Notes: generated from the letters alone by a model not told the origin. DNA of 13,846 nucleotides from an uncultured Lachnospiraceae bacterium (GCA_910579395.1 CAJTUC010000060.1:1-13846), one strand, 5' to 3'; positions 5,023 to 13,377 are shown, counted from the first letter of the stretch. Numbers and translations: made by a program.

Positions 5023-5036
5023 ATCAGAACATTCAA
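5008..5036 (-). promoter_or_regulatory. Consensus sigma-A promoter of the small lipoprotein gene
   Basis: On the minus strand TTGAAT (5031-5036) is followed after 17 bp by a perfect TATAAT (5008-5013). It lies 37 bp above the ATG. A second TATAAT lies closer to the gene within the other operator palindrome. No terminator separates it from the pectinesterase gene just upstream, so some readthrough is likely. Confidence 0.75.
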
Positions 5037-5069
5037 GATATGCCTTATCAAGACTAAATCACTGCAAAA

Positions 5070-6089
5070 CTAAAAGGAACTGCATTTATCCGCTCCGGAA
5101 AGCACCTTGTCTTTTGAAAATGCAGAAAGTTCCTCTTCTTCGAGTTCCCGCACAAAATTATCCTTCTCTGAAAATCCGCCGCCGGATTCCTTCCTGCATC
5201 TGCCCACTCCATAGAACACGGTTTTGCGCGCATTTTCTTTTCCCCAGTCATGAAATAAGGCCGGATGAATATGCGCATCGAAATGGCAGTCAACAAAGAC
5301 CGTCTTCGCATAATCTCTCCACGGTCTTCCCAGATAAACCGTACCGGCCGGGCATTCTTCTGATATAAACCCGCATTTTGAAAATACATATCCATAATCC
5401 TGTCCTTCCGGTGTAGATGCCGCTGTAACATAACCTTGTATCTGTCCACTGTTATTCCCCGAATCCTCCTTCGGAAAATGTCTCAAAGATTCTATCGTAC
5501 AATCCTCAAAATAAGCGGTCGCACTTCCAAAAATAAAGTCAATATCACCACAGATATAACATTCCTTATAATATTGTCTCCCATTGATACGCGGTGCGAA
5601 TTGTTTCGGTCCGATAAAACCGTTTTTTTCGATTTCCTTAGGCGGCAGCGGCCCGGTAAAAAGTGTATCCTGATGCCCCAGAAGCCGGCACGAATCAACC
5701 ACGATTCTGTCTCCGTCCGCATACAAGGCAATGGCCTGCCCATGCGTAAGGGAATCCCCGGAAGCGTTTTCTATCGTAAGATTTTTCAGTGTAACATCGT
5801 GTGCATCAATAAAGACCGAATACGAACGGAAAGTTCCACGCTTCATACCATCTTCCATAATATCATTTGCATAGTCATCAAAAGTGAGAATCGTGTCCTC
5901 ACGCCTTTCTCCGGTGCCTTCCAGCGTAATATAGGCTCTGTCGATTGTTATCTTTTCATGATAGGCACCCGGCGCGATATAAATCGTTATCGGTTCATGA
6001 TAATCTTCCGGTATGCTGTTCAGGGCATCCATAACACTCCTGTAATCGTCCTGCTGCCTCTTGTCAGCCGATACATATATTTTTCTCAT
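5070..6089 (-). CDS. Pectin methylesterase (CE8), intracellular type
   Basis: This 339-residue enzyme removes methyl esters from galacturonate residues, giving acidic oligogalacturonides and methanol. Its single parallel beta-helix family (pectinesterase, CE8) is identified by GQAIALYADGDR (117-128, Q118), GHQDTLF (138-144, Q140 and D141), GDIDFIFG (181-188, with nucleophile D184) and YLGRPW (252-257, R255), so the known catalytic set is complete. Plant and secreted bacterial enzymes have a signal peptide, but here the N-terminus MRKIYVSADKRQQDD begins directly with the catalytic domain, so the enzyme should act in the cytoplasm on imported oligosaccharides. It follows the esterase gene by 34 bp behind GAAAGAGGGAAG. 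Its downstream position after an LplABC-type importer supports an intracellular role. Confidence 0.95.
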   Translation of the reverse strand: MRKIYVSADKRQQDDYRSVMDALNSIPEDYHEPITIYIAPGAYHEKITIDRAYITLEGTGERREDTILTFDDYANDIMEDGMKRGTFRSYSVFIDAHDVTLKNLTIENASGDSLTHGQAIALYADGDRIVVDSCRLLGHQDTLFTGPLPPKEIEKNGFIGPKQFAPRINGRQYYKECYICGDIDFIFGSATAYFEDCTIESLRHFPKEDSGNNSGQIQGYVTAASTPEGQDYGYVFSKCGFISEECPAGTVYLGRPWRDYAKTVFVDCHFDAHIHPALFHDWGKENARKTVFYGVGRCRKESGGGFSEKDNFVRELEEEELSAFSKDKVLSGADKCSSF

Positions 6090-6123
6090 ATAAATCTTCC
6101 CTCTTTCTATCTTGTATTTAAAA

Positions 6124-7242
6124 TCACATTATATCATTTTTTACAAAATTTCTTTCCATAAGGCAACTTTCAAAAAAAGGAAGCACCTCCCTCAGCGGTT
6201 CTTCATGCCAACAGTGACCGCCCTCCCGTATATCGTGAATCAGAAGTTTTTCCTTCTGATTCAGTGAATAAGCATTTCTGACGATTTCCATCTGCTCCAG
6301 GACATTTTGCAGGCCTCTTTCTCCGTTTAGGTGATCTGCCCGGCAGGACTGTACAAGAAGCGGCCGCGGCGCAATCAATGAAGCAATATCTCCCATATCG
6401 AAATGTTCCCATAAGTGCGGCACATAATTACAACTGCAATTATTATTCAGCAGCAGAAGTGAATCCTTATATCCATACAGATAACCGCTGATGACCGCCT
6501 GCCGTATCCTGTCATCCATTGCCGCCGCCCATAGGGTCTGCATACCACCGCCGGAAAATCCAAGGCATCCGATTGTGTCAAAATTCCATTCATCCCTCTC
6601 ATAAATGTAATCCAACAGCCGCATGACATCCCAGGTGCACATTCCCGCAACCGTTTCTCCCAACGGCTCCGCCATATGCGCAAGCTGAAAGCAGGTACTG
6701 TTCAAGAAGGCCTCTTCCGTATCACTCTGCAGATCCTCATCCCGTCTCTCTCCAAATCCTCTACAATCCGGGCATATTGCCACATATCCCATTTTCGCCA
6801 GCTGCATGCCATAATCATAATGAAATCTTTCTATCGCATCCTGTACTGCCGGGATTTCACTGCATCCTGCCACACTGTATTTTCCCGCTCCCAGATGACC
6901 TGGAAGCGCTATAAAACAGTTCTGCTTTTGATCGCCTTTTCGAGGCGGGAGTAAAATATAGACGGGCATATAGGTTTCCGGCTCTACTTGCAGCAACACC
7001 TTTTCCCGGATAATTCCCTGCTCAAGTTCCACTCTTTCCAATACCTCCGCACAGAGTGGGCATTCCTCCATCTTATCGAGTCCGAGCAGCCTGTTTAAGG
7101 TATTCCTTGCCTGCATTTTCCATATTTCGTACTCCTGCACTGTACTTCCCATAAAAGCATCTTGGCGTGCCAGACGGTCATATTTTGACTTCATTTGCTG
7201 TAAGCTTCCATAATAACGAGTTAATTTTATTGTTCTTTTCAT
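6124..7242 (-). CDS. Alpha/beta-hydrolase esterase (Abhydrolase_7-like, possible CE19-type pectin esterase)
   Basis: This 372-residue serine hydrolase has its nucleophile elbow at GFSGGG (S230), a likely acid at D303 in SCRADHLNG and a histidine at H343 in GGHCWH. A conserved block, LPGHLGAGK (113-121), and CRGFGERRDEDL (160-171) precede the elbow. The layout fits the large prolyl-oligopeptidase-like esterase group that includes acetyl and methyl esterases of plant polysaccharides. From memory, CE19 pectin methylesterases of gut bacteria belong here, but assignment to that family is inference. The start is set at the ATG with GAGGGATT 8 nt upstream; the open frame runs about 40 codons further back, but that extension crosses two hairpins and lacks family character. 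No signal peptide is seen. Its neighbour is a pectin methylesterase, so I infer that it removes a second ester class such as acetyl or methyl groups. Confidence 0.85.
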   Translation of the reverse strand: MKRTIKLTRYYGSLQQMKSKYDRLARQDAFMGSTVQEYEIWKMQARNTLNRLLGLDKMEECPLCAEVLERVELEQGIIREKVLLQVEPETYMPVYILLPPRKGDQKQNCFIALPGHLGAGKYSVAGCSEIPAVQDAIERFHYDYGMQLAKMGYVAICPDCRGFGERRDEDLQSDTEEAFLNSTCFQLAHMAEPLGETVAGMCTWDVMRLLDYIYERDEWNFDTIGCLGFSGGGMQTLWAAAMDDRIRQAVISGYLYGYKDSLLLLNNNCSCNYVPHLWEHFDMGDIASLIAPRPLLVQSCRADHLNGERGLQNVLEQMEIVRNAYSLNQKEKLLIHDIREGGHCWHEEPLREVLPFFESCLMERNFVKNDIM

Positions 7243-7272
7243 GCTCAATCCCTCAATCCATTTTGCCAAATA

Positions 7273-7298
7273 GAAAGAGCTGCCGCAGCAGCTCTTTC
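7273..7298 (-). terminator. 11-bp hairpin between importer and esterase genes
   Basis: GAAAGAGCTGC (7273-7283) pairs perfectly with GCAGCTCTTTC (7288-7298) over a 4-nt loop. It lies 31 bp upstream of the esterase ATG. The T-tract after it is weak on the minus strand, so it may attenuate more than terminate. With the neighbouring hairpin it probably lowers esterase expression compared with the transporter. Confidence 0.6.
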
Positions 7299-7306
7299 GT
7301 TTCATT

Positions 7307-7332
7307 AAATCGAGTGCTCCTATACTCGATTT
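7307..7332. terminator. Hairpin with T-tract directly after the solute-binding protein gene
   Basis: AAATCGAGT (7307-7315) pairs with ACTCGATTT (7324-7332), a 9-bp stem over an 8-nt loop. On the plus strand it ends in a run of six T residues. On the minus strand, the direction of the operon, it ends in TTTAAT. It begins 2 nt below the binding-protein stop. It fits a partial terminator or an mRNA 3'-end stabiliser for the abundant binding-protein message. Confidence 0.6.
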
Positions 7333-7333
7333 T

Positions 7334-9007
7334 TTATTGTAAAGCGCTAAGATAACGGCCATACTGATTCTGCTTTACATTAAGCACTTCTGACAGGTTC
7401 AATGCCTGCAGGCCGCTGATATAGCTGTCAAATTCATCCATTTTCTTTGTTCCGGTAATGAATGCGGCCGCATTCTCATCTACATAAGTCTGGATATCCA
7501 CCATATATGTGTTGATCACTTCTGATTCATCCACTGTGGAATAAATGAACGGCCATGGATCCACAACGAATTGCTCCTGCCATGCGTTACATTCTGCATG
7601 CCAGTCAGCAACAAGCGCATCCGTAGATACAACCGACTGCTGTGCCGGAAATACGAAAGAAGGATTGATTCCAAGCTGCTGTAACCAGTCATTATCGCCT
7701 GCCTGCTCTGTATAAGCTTTGTTTCCGTTCGCATCTACCATATAGCTTTCCCCCTCAATACCCCATTGATACATCTCCTGGCAGGGCTCGCTCATTGCAT
7801 AGTCAAGGAACTTGCATGCGAGACTGACATTCTGAGAAGAAGAAGTAACACCGAACATATTTCCGAGTTCCACACGTCCGACATAATAGCCTTTATATTC
7901 TCCGGAAAGCGGAGCCGCGCCGATAAATGCGGTATCCTTGGTTCCGTCATAATACGGAAGAACATTACTGTACATCATGGACATTGCCCAGCTGAAATCA
8001 AATCCAACGCCTGTCAGGTCATTTGACATGCGCTCGATTACCTGATCTCTGTCGAGTGAATTATACTCTACTTCCAATAAGCCTTCCTGATATAAGCCAT
8101 TCAGAAATTCCAGATACTTCTTGTAATTCTCCGAATCTGCAGCCGCATAAGTTACATTACCGTCTGCATCTGCCTGGAATCCACTGACAAGATCAAGACC
8201 AAATGCCGGTCCAAACATATAAGGTAAAAACTCAGCCATGATACTCATCGGAATCTCATCTGACGTATCTCCGTTATCGTTCATATCGTTATCCTTAAAA
8301 TAACGAAGGAGCTCTACGAACTCATCCAATGTTTCCGGTGCTTCCATACCCGCCTTATCCAGCCAGACCTGATTATACATCAACACAGGCTGATAGTCCT
8401 TACCTACATTGGTTCCGGGCACATAATAGATATGGCCGTCTTCCGCAGTAATTTCTGCCTTGATAACGGGATTGGCATCCAGCCACTTCGTAAAATTCGG
8501 CATATCCGCAAAATGTTCGTCTAAAGCCACAAATAAACCGGATTTGATATAAGTCTGGTTTTCATCCTGATCCGGAAGCAGAATGATGTCGGCATCCATA
8601 GCGCCTGTCGTCAGCATCGGCCCGACAGAATCCGCATAGTTATTATAATCAACCAGCTGCCAGTCTACCGCAATACCTGCGTTGGCAATAACCGTTTCTA
8701 CAATTTCTGCACTTGCAATATCCACATTCGTGTAATTGGAAGTCTGCGCAAGTATTTTCAAAGTTGCACCCTCCTCCTGCGTAACAGGCGCCTCACCGGT
8801 GTAAGTATAGCCGCTGTCATCCGCAGATGCTACTGTTGAAGTATCAGAAGCTGTATCTGTAGCAGCGCCGGAAGATGCACCTGATGAAGCGGAAGTATCT
8901 CCTGACGTACCACTCGATGATGAACCCGATGAATCTCCACACCCTGACAGACATCCTGCTATCATAGCCGCAGCCACTCCCAAAGCGATCATTTGTTTCT
9001 TTTTCAT
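7334..9007 (-). CDS. ABC sugar transporter solute-binding lipoprotein (LplA/YtcQ type)
   Basis: This 557-residue extracytoplasmic binding protein has a lipoprotein signal with lipobox LSGC (C23, though IAGC at C19 is an alternative). A Ser/Gly/Thr/Ala-rich linker runs from about residue 24 to 60, then a long family 1 substrate-binding fold. The size is above 500 residues, as usual for LplA-type proteins that bind large oligosaccharides. Motifs include QTSNYTNVDIASAEIV near the N-terminal domain and DEIPMSIMAEF in the middle. It is followed by the two permease genes upstream in the same order as LplB-LplC operons. With two esterases downstream, the likely cargo is methyl- or acetyl-esterified galacturonides. 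The start has GGAGG 8 nt upstream. Confidence 0.93.
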   Translation of the reverse strand: MKKKQMIALGVAAAMIAGCLSGCGDSSGSSSSGTSGDTSASSGASSGAATDTASDTSTVASADDSGYTYTGEAPVTQEEGATLKILAQTSNYTNVDIASAEIVETVIANAGIAVDWQLVDYNNYADSVGPMLTTGAMDADIILLPDQDENQTYIKSGLFVALDEHFADMPNFTKWLDANPVIKAEITAEDGHIYYVPGTNVGKDYQPVLMYNQVWLDKAGMEAPETLDEFVELLRYFKDNDMNDNGDTSDEIPMSIMAEFLPYMFGPAFGLDLVSGFQADADGNVTYAAADSENYKKYLEFLNGLYQEGLLEVEYNSLDRDQVIERMSNDLTGVGFDFSWAMSMMYSNVLPYYDGTKDTAFIGAAPLSGEYKGYYVGRVELGNMFGVTSSSQNVSLACKFLDYAMSEPCQEMYQWGIEGESYMVDANGNKAYTEQAGDNDWLQQLGINPSFVFPAQQSVVSTDALVADWHAECNAWQEQFVVDPWPFIYSTVDESEVINTYMVDIQTYVDENAAAFITGTKKMDEFDSYISGLQALNLSEVLNVKQNQYGRYLSALQ

Positions 9008-9089
9008 TTCGTTGTCCTCCTTTTTGGTTGTATTTTATATTAATTACATTTTTCATGTATTTAACATTCCTGTCATCTACACACACCAT

Positions 9090-9980
9090 TTAACCCTTGA
9101 CTGCTCCCAGCATGGTTCCTTCTACCAGATATTTCTGTACGAAAGGAACGATCAGCATAATCGGTATGACCGATACGACGATACATACATACCGAACCTG
9201 AATGGATGACTGGCTTGCCGCAGCCATGCTCACACTGGTCGTCTGCATGATCTCCGAAGATGCTTCTAACAGAATCCTCCGTAAGAAAAGCTGCAGCGGC
9301 TCCAATTTTTTATTGCTGATATAAAGCATTGCATTGAAGAAATCATTGTACCTTGCTACCGCATAATACAATGTAAGAACCGCCAGCGTCGGCTTAATCA
9401 ATGGAATCGCTATTCTAGTCATGATCAGGATATCGTTGGCTCCCTCTAACCTTGCCTCCTCAAATAGCTCCTCTGATATGGCCTCAAAAGCGGAACGGCA
9501 GATCATAACATTGTATGCACTGACTAACACCGGTAAAATCATTGCCCATCTGCTGTTGTATAATCCCAGATTCGTAACAACGATATAAATCGGAATCAAT
9601 CCTCCGGAAAAGTACATCGTAAAAGCCAGCAGGAAATTCATCTGCTTTCTAAAGCAGAAAGTCTTTCTTGACAACGGATAGGCCGCCAGACAGGTAAATA
9701 TAATATTAAAGAACGTCCCTGCTACCGTATAAAATATAGTATTCCCATAGGACACCCAAAGCTGGTCATAATTAAGAACCGACTTTAAAGCTTCAAAGTT
9801 CAAATCAACGGGTAATAGGGTAACAAGCCCTTTATTAACGGCTTCTCCCGAGCTGATGGAAACACTGATAACATACAAAAACGGATATACGCAGACCACA
9901 ACTGCAAGTAAAAGAAAAAGTGCAACGACTATATCAAATATCGTATCCCCGACTGACTGATTTTTTATTCGTTTCAACAT
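9090..9980 (-). CDS. ABC sugar transporter permease, LplC/YtcP type
   Basis: This 296-residue inner-membrane protein has about six transmembrane segments. The EAA loop that contacts the ATPase is visible at about 174-200: EEARLEGANDILIMTRIAIP. The C-terminus ends in the signature VQKYLVEGTMLGAVKG that marks the LplC/YtcP branch of the UgpE-type permeases (CUT1). It pairs with the LplB-type permease only 12 bp upstream, and the binding protein gene follows 82 bp downstream. No ATPase gene is present, which is usual because CUT1 systems of Firmicutes commonly share an MsmK-like ATPase encoded elsewhere. Confidence 0.95.
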   Translation of the reverse strand: MLKRIKNQSVGDTIFDIVVALFLLLAVVVCVYPFLYVISVSISSGEAVNKGLVTLLPVDLNFEALKSVLNYDQLWVSYGNTIFYTVAGTFFNIIFTCLAAYPLSRKTFCFRKQMNFLLAFTMYFSGGLIPIYIVVTNLGLYNSRWAMILPVLVSAYNVMICRSAFEAISEELFEEARLEGANDILIMTRIAIPLIKPTLAVLTLYYAVARYNDFFNAMLYISNKKLEPLQLFLRRILLEASSEIMQTTSVSMAAASQSSIQVRYVCIVVSVIPIMLIVPFVQKYLVEGTMLGAVKG

Positions 9981-9992
9981 TCGAAATCCCTC

Positions 9993-10931
9993 CTACCAAA
10001 TTGAAGTATCCGTTACTTTCCGGCTCAACCGGTTTGCAAAAAATACGATCGTAAAGTTTACTACTGAGTTAAAAAGTCCGACAGCCGCAGCATAACTGTA
10101 ATTATTACTTTGGATACCCTGCCGGTATACATAGGTCTGAATCACATCAGCCGTTTCATAAACAGCCGAATTATATAAAAGATAAACTTTCTCAAAACCT
10201 ACGCTCATCATGCTCCCCAAAGTCATAATCAACAGAAGAATGATCGTCGGCTTGATACTTGGCAGAATCAAATGCCATATCACCTGACGCTTATTGGCTC
10301 CATCCACTTTCATCGCTTCATACAAATCCGGCGAAATTCCCATGATTGCCGCAACAAAGATAATGGAGTTGAAGCCAAAGCTCTGCCATGAACCCGATAC
10401 AACATAGATTGTTCTAAACCATTCCGGTAAACTTAGGAAATTAATACTTTCGATTCCAAGCTTATTGAGCAGCTGATTGATAATACCGCCTGACGGGGAT
10501 AAAAAGTTATTAATCATACCGCAGATAACGACTGTTGATATAAAATAAGGCAAATATGTACTTACCTGTATTGTTTTCTGCAGACCCTTCCTACGCAGCT
10601 GAGTTACCGCTACTGCGAACAGAATCGGTACCGGGAACCCAAAAATAAGCGAATAAAAGGAAAGTAAAAATGTATTCCTTACTAACCTCCACGCATATAT
10701 GGAACTGAAAAATTGTTTAAACCACTTTAATCCGACAAACTCACTAAGATATAGTCCTTTCATACCCGAACCAATCTTATACTGCGTAAATGCCATCCAT
10801 AAGCCCGTCATCGGAAAATAGCAGAAAACCAGATAATAAATAATAACCGGTATGATCATGATGATCAGATAGCGATCTCTTTTCAGACTTTTCTTCCAAT
10901 ACTCTTTTCTCTCTTCTCGTTTTGTTTTCAT
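9993..10931 (-). CDS. ABC sugar transporter permease, LplB/YtcO type
   Basis: This 312-residue membrane protein has a basic N-terminus (MKTKREERKEYWKKSLKRDR), then about six transmembrane segments, the first near residues 21-41. The EAA loop lies at about 204-230: YEAMKVDGANKRQVIWHLIL. The segment VIIYYLVFCYFPMTGLWMAF is the usual N-terminal signature of the LplB branch. It is the first gene of the transport operon. The ATG has an AGGAG/GGGAG-rich site 6-16 nt upstream. The 206-bp gap before it holds a terminator, a promoter candidate and a cre-like site. Confidence 0.95.
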   Translation of the reverse strand: MKTKREERKEYWKKSLKRDRYLIIMIIPVIIYYLVFCYFPMTGLWMAFTQYKIGSGMKGLYLSEFVGLKWFKQFFSSIYAWRLVRNTFLLSFYSLIFGFPVPILFAVAVTQLRRKGLQKTIQVSTYLPYFISTVVICGMINNFLSPSGGIINQLLNKLGIESINFLSLPEWFRTIYVVSGSWQSFGFNSIIFVAAIMGISPDLYEAMKVDGANKRQVIWHLILPSIKPTIILLLIMTLGSMMSVGFEKVYLLYNSAVYETADVIQTYVYRQGIQSNNYSYAAAVGLFNSVVNFTIVFFANRLSRKVTDTSIW

Positions 10932-10997
10932 CTTGTCTCCCTTCTTCTCCTTTTTCTTTCACATCCATATGTCCGTACCCATTCATTCTCTTGTCCT

Positions 10998-11011
10998 TGG
11001 AAACAATTTCA
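10998..11011 (-). promoter_or_regulatory. Candidate cre site for carbon catabolite repression
   Basis: TGAAATTGTTTCCA on the minus strand matches 12 of 14 positions of the cre consensus TGWAANCGNTNWCA. It overlaps the region of transcription start just below the TATAGT -10. CcpA bound here would block the transporter operon when a preferred sugar is present. The match is visible; CcpA use is inference. Confidence 0.4.
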
Positions 11012-11016
11012 CTATA
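11011..11016 (-). promoter_or_regulatory. -10 element of the transporter promoter, no good -35
   Basis: TATAGT lies 80 bp above the lplB-type ATG on the minus strand. At the 17-bp position the -35 is only TATTTT. A good -10 with a poor -35 fits a promoter that needs an activator, and the membrane-bound AraC regulator encoded just upstream is the obvious candidate. Confidence 0.45.
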
Positions 11017-11070
11017 CAATAATGAAAAACAAAAAAATAGTTTCAATAATTTCCCGCAAAAAAAGCGAAA

Positions 11071-11103
11071 AAAAATGATGCTTCCGTGCGAAGCATCATT
11101 TTT
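11071..11103. terminator. Strong bidirectional terminator between regulator and transporter genes
   Basis: AAAAATGATGCTTC (11071-11084) pairs perfectly with GAAGCATCATTTTT (11090-11103) over a 5-nt loop. On the minus strand, the regulator's direction, it is followed by a run of eight T residues. It lies 34 bp below the regulator stop, so the regulator and transporter are separate transcription units. A partial copy of its right arm (GCATCATTTTTTT) is found at 11112-11124. Confidence 0.85.
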
Positions 11104-11137
11104 ATTCACAGGCATCATTTTTTTCCCTTACATTTTA

Positions 11138-13288
11138 TCATTCCATTTTTTCCTGATAAACACTGGGATTCACACCCATAATACTTTTAAAATTACGTCG
11201 AAATGTCAGCTGATTCGTATAGCCGCACATAACACCGATCTCCGTCAGCGAATACCGCTTTTCTCTTAAAAGCTCCGCCGCCTTTTCAATCCTCTTCGAC
11301 TGTATATATTGTAAATAAGTAACACCAAAACGTTCCTTGCAAAGCAGGCTCAGATATTTATTGCTAACATTGAACTTACCTGTCAGACTCTGCATGGACA
11401 AATCCGCATCACAATAATGTGTATCTATATATTCGGCAATATCCTCTTCCAGCCTGGAATCTTCTTCCACCTGTTCAGCCTGCTCATGAAGTGTATCGAT
11501 AACAGAAAGCAGTGCCGCATCATAATAATCAAAGATTTCCTGCAATGTCGCAAGGCCTGTATATTTTTTGATATTCAGATGCACGGTATTCAGCTCTGTA
11601 ATTTCCCGCAGTGTCTTAATGACAGACAGATGGAACTCATCGATTAGCGACCGGTACATTTCCGGCATTCCTTCAATGTCCAGATTCGTTTTATAAATAT
11701 CAAACAGTAAGGTATGAACTTCTTCTTTATCTTGCTTTAACAGACAATGTTTCAGTTTTTCCCTGAAATTAACCGGAAAATAATAGGTGACTGCATTATC
11801 TCCCATATCCTCCAGAAAATAAACAGTTTCCCTGCCGTCCGTCAAAATGCCATCCAGGGCTTTTACTGCACCTTCGCACGCATGCTTCAGTTCTCCAATG
11901 TCGTCCCGCAGAACATCCACTCCCATCGTCACATGGCAATCACCTTTCGCAGTACTGACATACTTGTAAATTTGATAAAACAGTTCATCCATTTCCTGTT
12001 CTGTTTCAAAGTTCGTGATCAAAAATACATTATAGATATCCCGGAAATAATATACAATGCGTATCTCATCAGTAGAGAATGTATCCGTAACTACCTTAAA
12101 CAGTTCTTCAATTTTCTGCTTATGATCCTTTTCCCGCAGAGAAGGCGTGCCATCATAAGCAAAATTAATGACCGACACGATAAAATACGGTCTGATCAAA
12201 TCCAGATAATTCTCGTCCAAAAATATCTCCACATTATCTGCTGCAACATTTCCCGCAATCATAGAGTGAAGCATTCCGGTTTTGGCATAGGGCGTAATCG
12301 TCAGCATTTTCTCCCGATATCTGTTCTTTTCTCCGATCAAATCCTGAATCCCATGAATAATCTTTTCCATTTCATCTTCCGATGTATTCCGTTTTGTCGA
12401 TACCATCTGCTCCAGATGATCGATCGGCATATAATATTTCCGACTTACATAATAAGCAAGCCCTGCAAAAACAATTGAGATTACCACAATGCCTGACAGT
12501 GTAAAGTAAAAAAAATGATTTACCTCAGAAACCATGCCGGTCGGTGCATATATCCGGCACACCAGATCAGGCATCGTTAACGATTCTGTCTCATATAGTT
12601 CTCCCATCTCTTCCCCACATGAAAAGATCACATTATCCTGATAAAGAATACTTGCCCCATAATCATCCCCCAGAATCTTCTGAATATCACTGCCCAGATT
12701 CTTCAGGTCAAACAAAATACAGATTGTTCCGATGCTGCTCCCGCTTTGATAAGTGTAAGCATCGCAGTATAAAAGGCAATTCTTATTAAAAGAATACCTT
12801 TTCGTACTGTTCAGCTGAAATGCTTCATTCACGGTGCCGACCATAATACAGGGCAAATCCTGTTCCAACGGAACATAACTGTCCGTCAGTGCGATCACTC
12901 CGCCGCTCGAGTAGGCCTTATTGCTGTTCTCGACAAAGAGTACCGTCTTATAAATGGACAATCCACCGGATGCTATCGTATTCTTCATCTCATTCTGAAT
13001 GGAAAAAAGTGCATAGGAATCCAGTAATTCTCCGGTGCTTGTATTCATATACAGCTGTTTCATAACGGTCGAATAACTAAGATTCTGCACAATGTTCCGA
13101 GCCGTCTGCATACGCTGCTCCACAATGTTTCTGACTTCCTCAAGCTGTATCTCACTTATTCTTTTCTCCTGCATCTCACTGATCTGGTGATTCTCATACA
13201 GCAAAAAAGTAATACACATGGTCATATAAAAAAAGATTACCGCCATATAAGTCATAAATAATCTAAGAAATAATTTACTTTGAAACAT
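11138..13288 (-). CDS. Membrane-anchored AraC-family regulator (YesS/YtdP type)
   Basis: This 716-residue one-component sensor has a transmembrane segment near residues 10-31, an extracellular sensor of about 225 residues, and a second transmembrane segment near 259-280. A juxtamembrane linker (YVSRKYYMPIDHLEQM) leads into a cytoplasmic middle region with MTPY-like elements, then a C-terminal AraC/XylS DNA-binding domain from about residue 616. Its two HTH motifs are visible in MQSLTGKFNVSNKYLSLLCK and SLTEIGVMCGYTNQLTFRR, ending with GVNPSVYQEKM. B. subtilis YesS and YtdP, with this architecture, control pectin and rhamnogalacturonan transporter genes; by analogy this protein probably senses an extracellular pectin fragment and activates the transporter. 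The ATG follows GAGAGGG. Confidence 0.92.
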   Translation of the reverse strand: MFQSKLFLRLFMTYMAVIFFYMTMCITFLLYENHQISEMQEKRISEIQLEEVRNIVEQRMQTARNIVQNLSYSTVMKQLYMNTSTGELLDSYALFSIQNEMKNTIASGGLSIYKTVLFVENSNKAYSSGGVIALTDSYVPLEQDLPCIMVGTVNEAFQLNSTKRYSFNKNCLLYCDAYTYQSGSSIGTICILFDLKNLGSDIQKILGDDYGASILYQDNVIFSCGEEMGELYETESLTMPDLVCRIYAPTGMVSEVNHFFYFTLSGIVVISIVFAGLAYYVSRKYYMPIDHLEQMVSTKRNTSEDEMEKIIHGIQDLIGEKNRYREKMLTITPYAKTGMLHSMIAGNVAADNVEIFLDENYLDLIRPYFIVSVINFAYDGTPSLREKDHKQKIEELFKVVTDTFSTDEIRIVYYFRDIYNVFLITNFETEQEMDELFYQIYKYVSTAKGDCHVTMGVDVLRDDIGELKHACEGAVKALDGILTDGRETVYFLEDMGDNAVTYYFPVNFREKLKHCLLKQDKEEVHTLLFDIYKTNLDIEGMPEMYRSLIDEFHLSVIKTLREITELNTVHLNIKKYTGLATLQEIFDYYDAALLSVIDTLHEQAEQVEEDSRLEEDIAEYIDTHYCDADLSMQSLTGKFNVSNKYLSLLCKERFGVTYLQYIQSKRIEKAAELLREKRYSLTEIGVMCGYTNQLTFRRNFKSIMGVNPSVYQEKME

Positions 13289-13348
13289 TCAAAATCCCTC
13301 TCGCTCACAAGTTCCCCAATATACCCGTATCATCTGTCTGTCGCTTTT

Positions 13349-13377
13349 ATTTTACCACTGCCCTCTGAAAATGAAAA
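13349..13377 (-). promoter_or_regulatory. Extended -10 promoter of the AraC regulator
   Basis: On the minus strand TTTTCA (13372-13377) and TAAAAT (13349-13354) are spaced by 17 bp, with TGG just before the -10. It lies 61 bp above the regulator ATG. The -35 matches four of six bases, which the extended -10 can offset. Confidence 0.5.

Noticed and set aside
5436..6161. Plus-strand open frame of 241 codons
   Set aside because: It is antisense to the pectin methylesterase, which has all family motifs. The antisense product has no recognisable features.
7243..7362. N-terminal extension of the esterase by 40 codons
   Set aside because: The extension reads through two intergenic hairpins and overlaps the end of the binding-protein gene. 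The ATG at 7242 has a proper ribosome binding site and the extension lacks family character.
11747..12478. Plus-strand open frame of 243 codons
   Set aside because: It is antisense to the AraC regulator, whose domains are clear along this stretch. The antisense frame has no recognisable domain or start signal.
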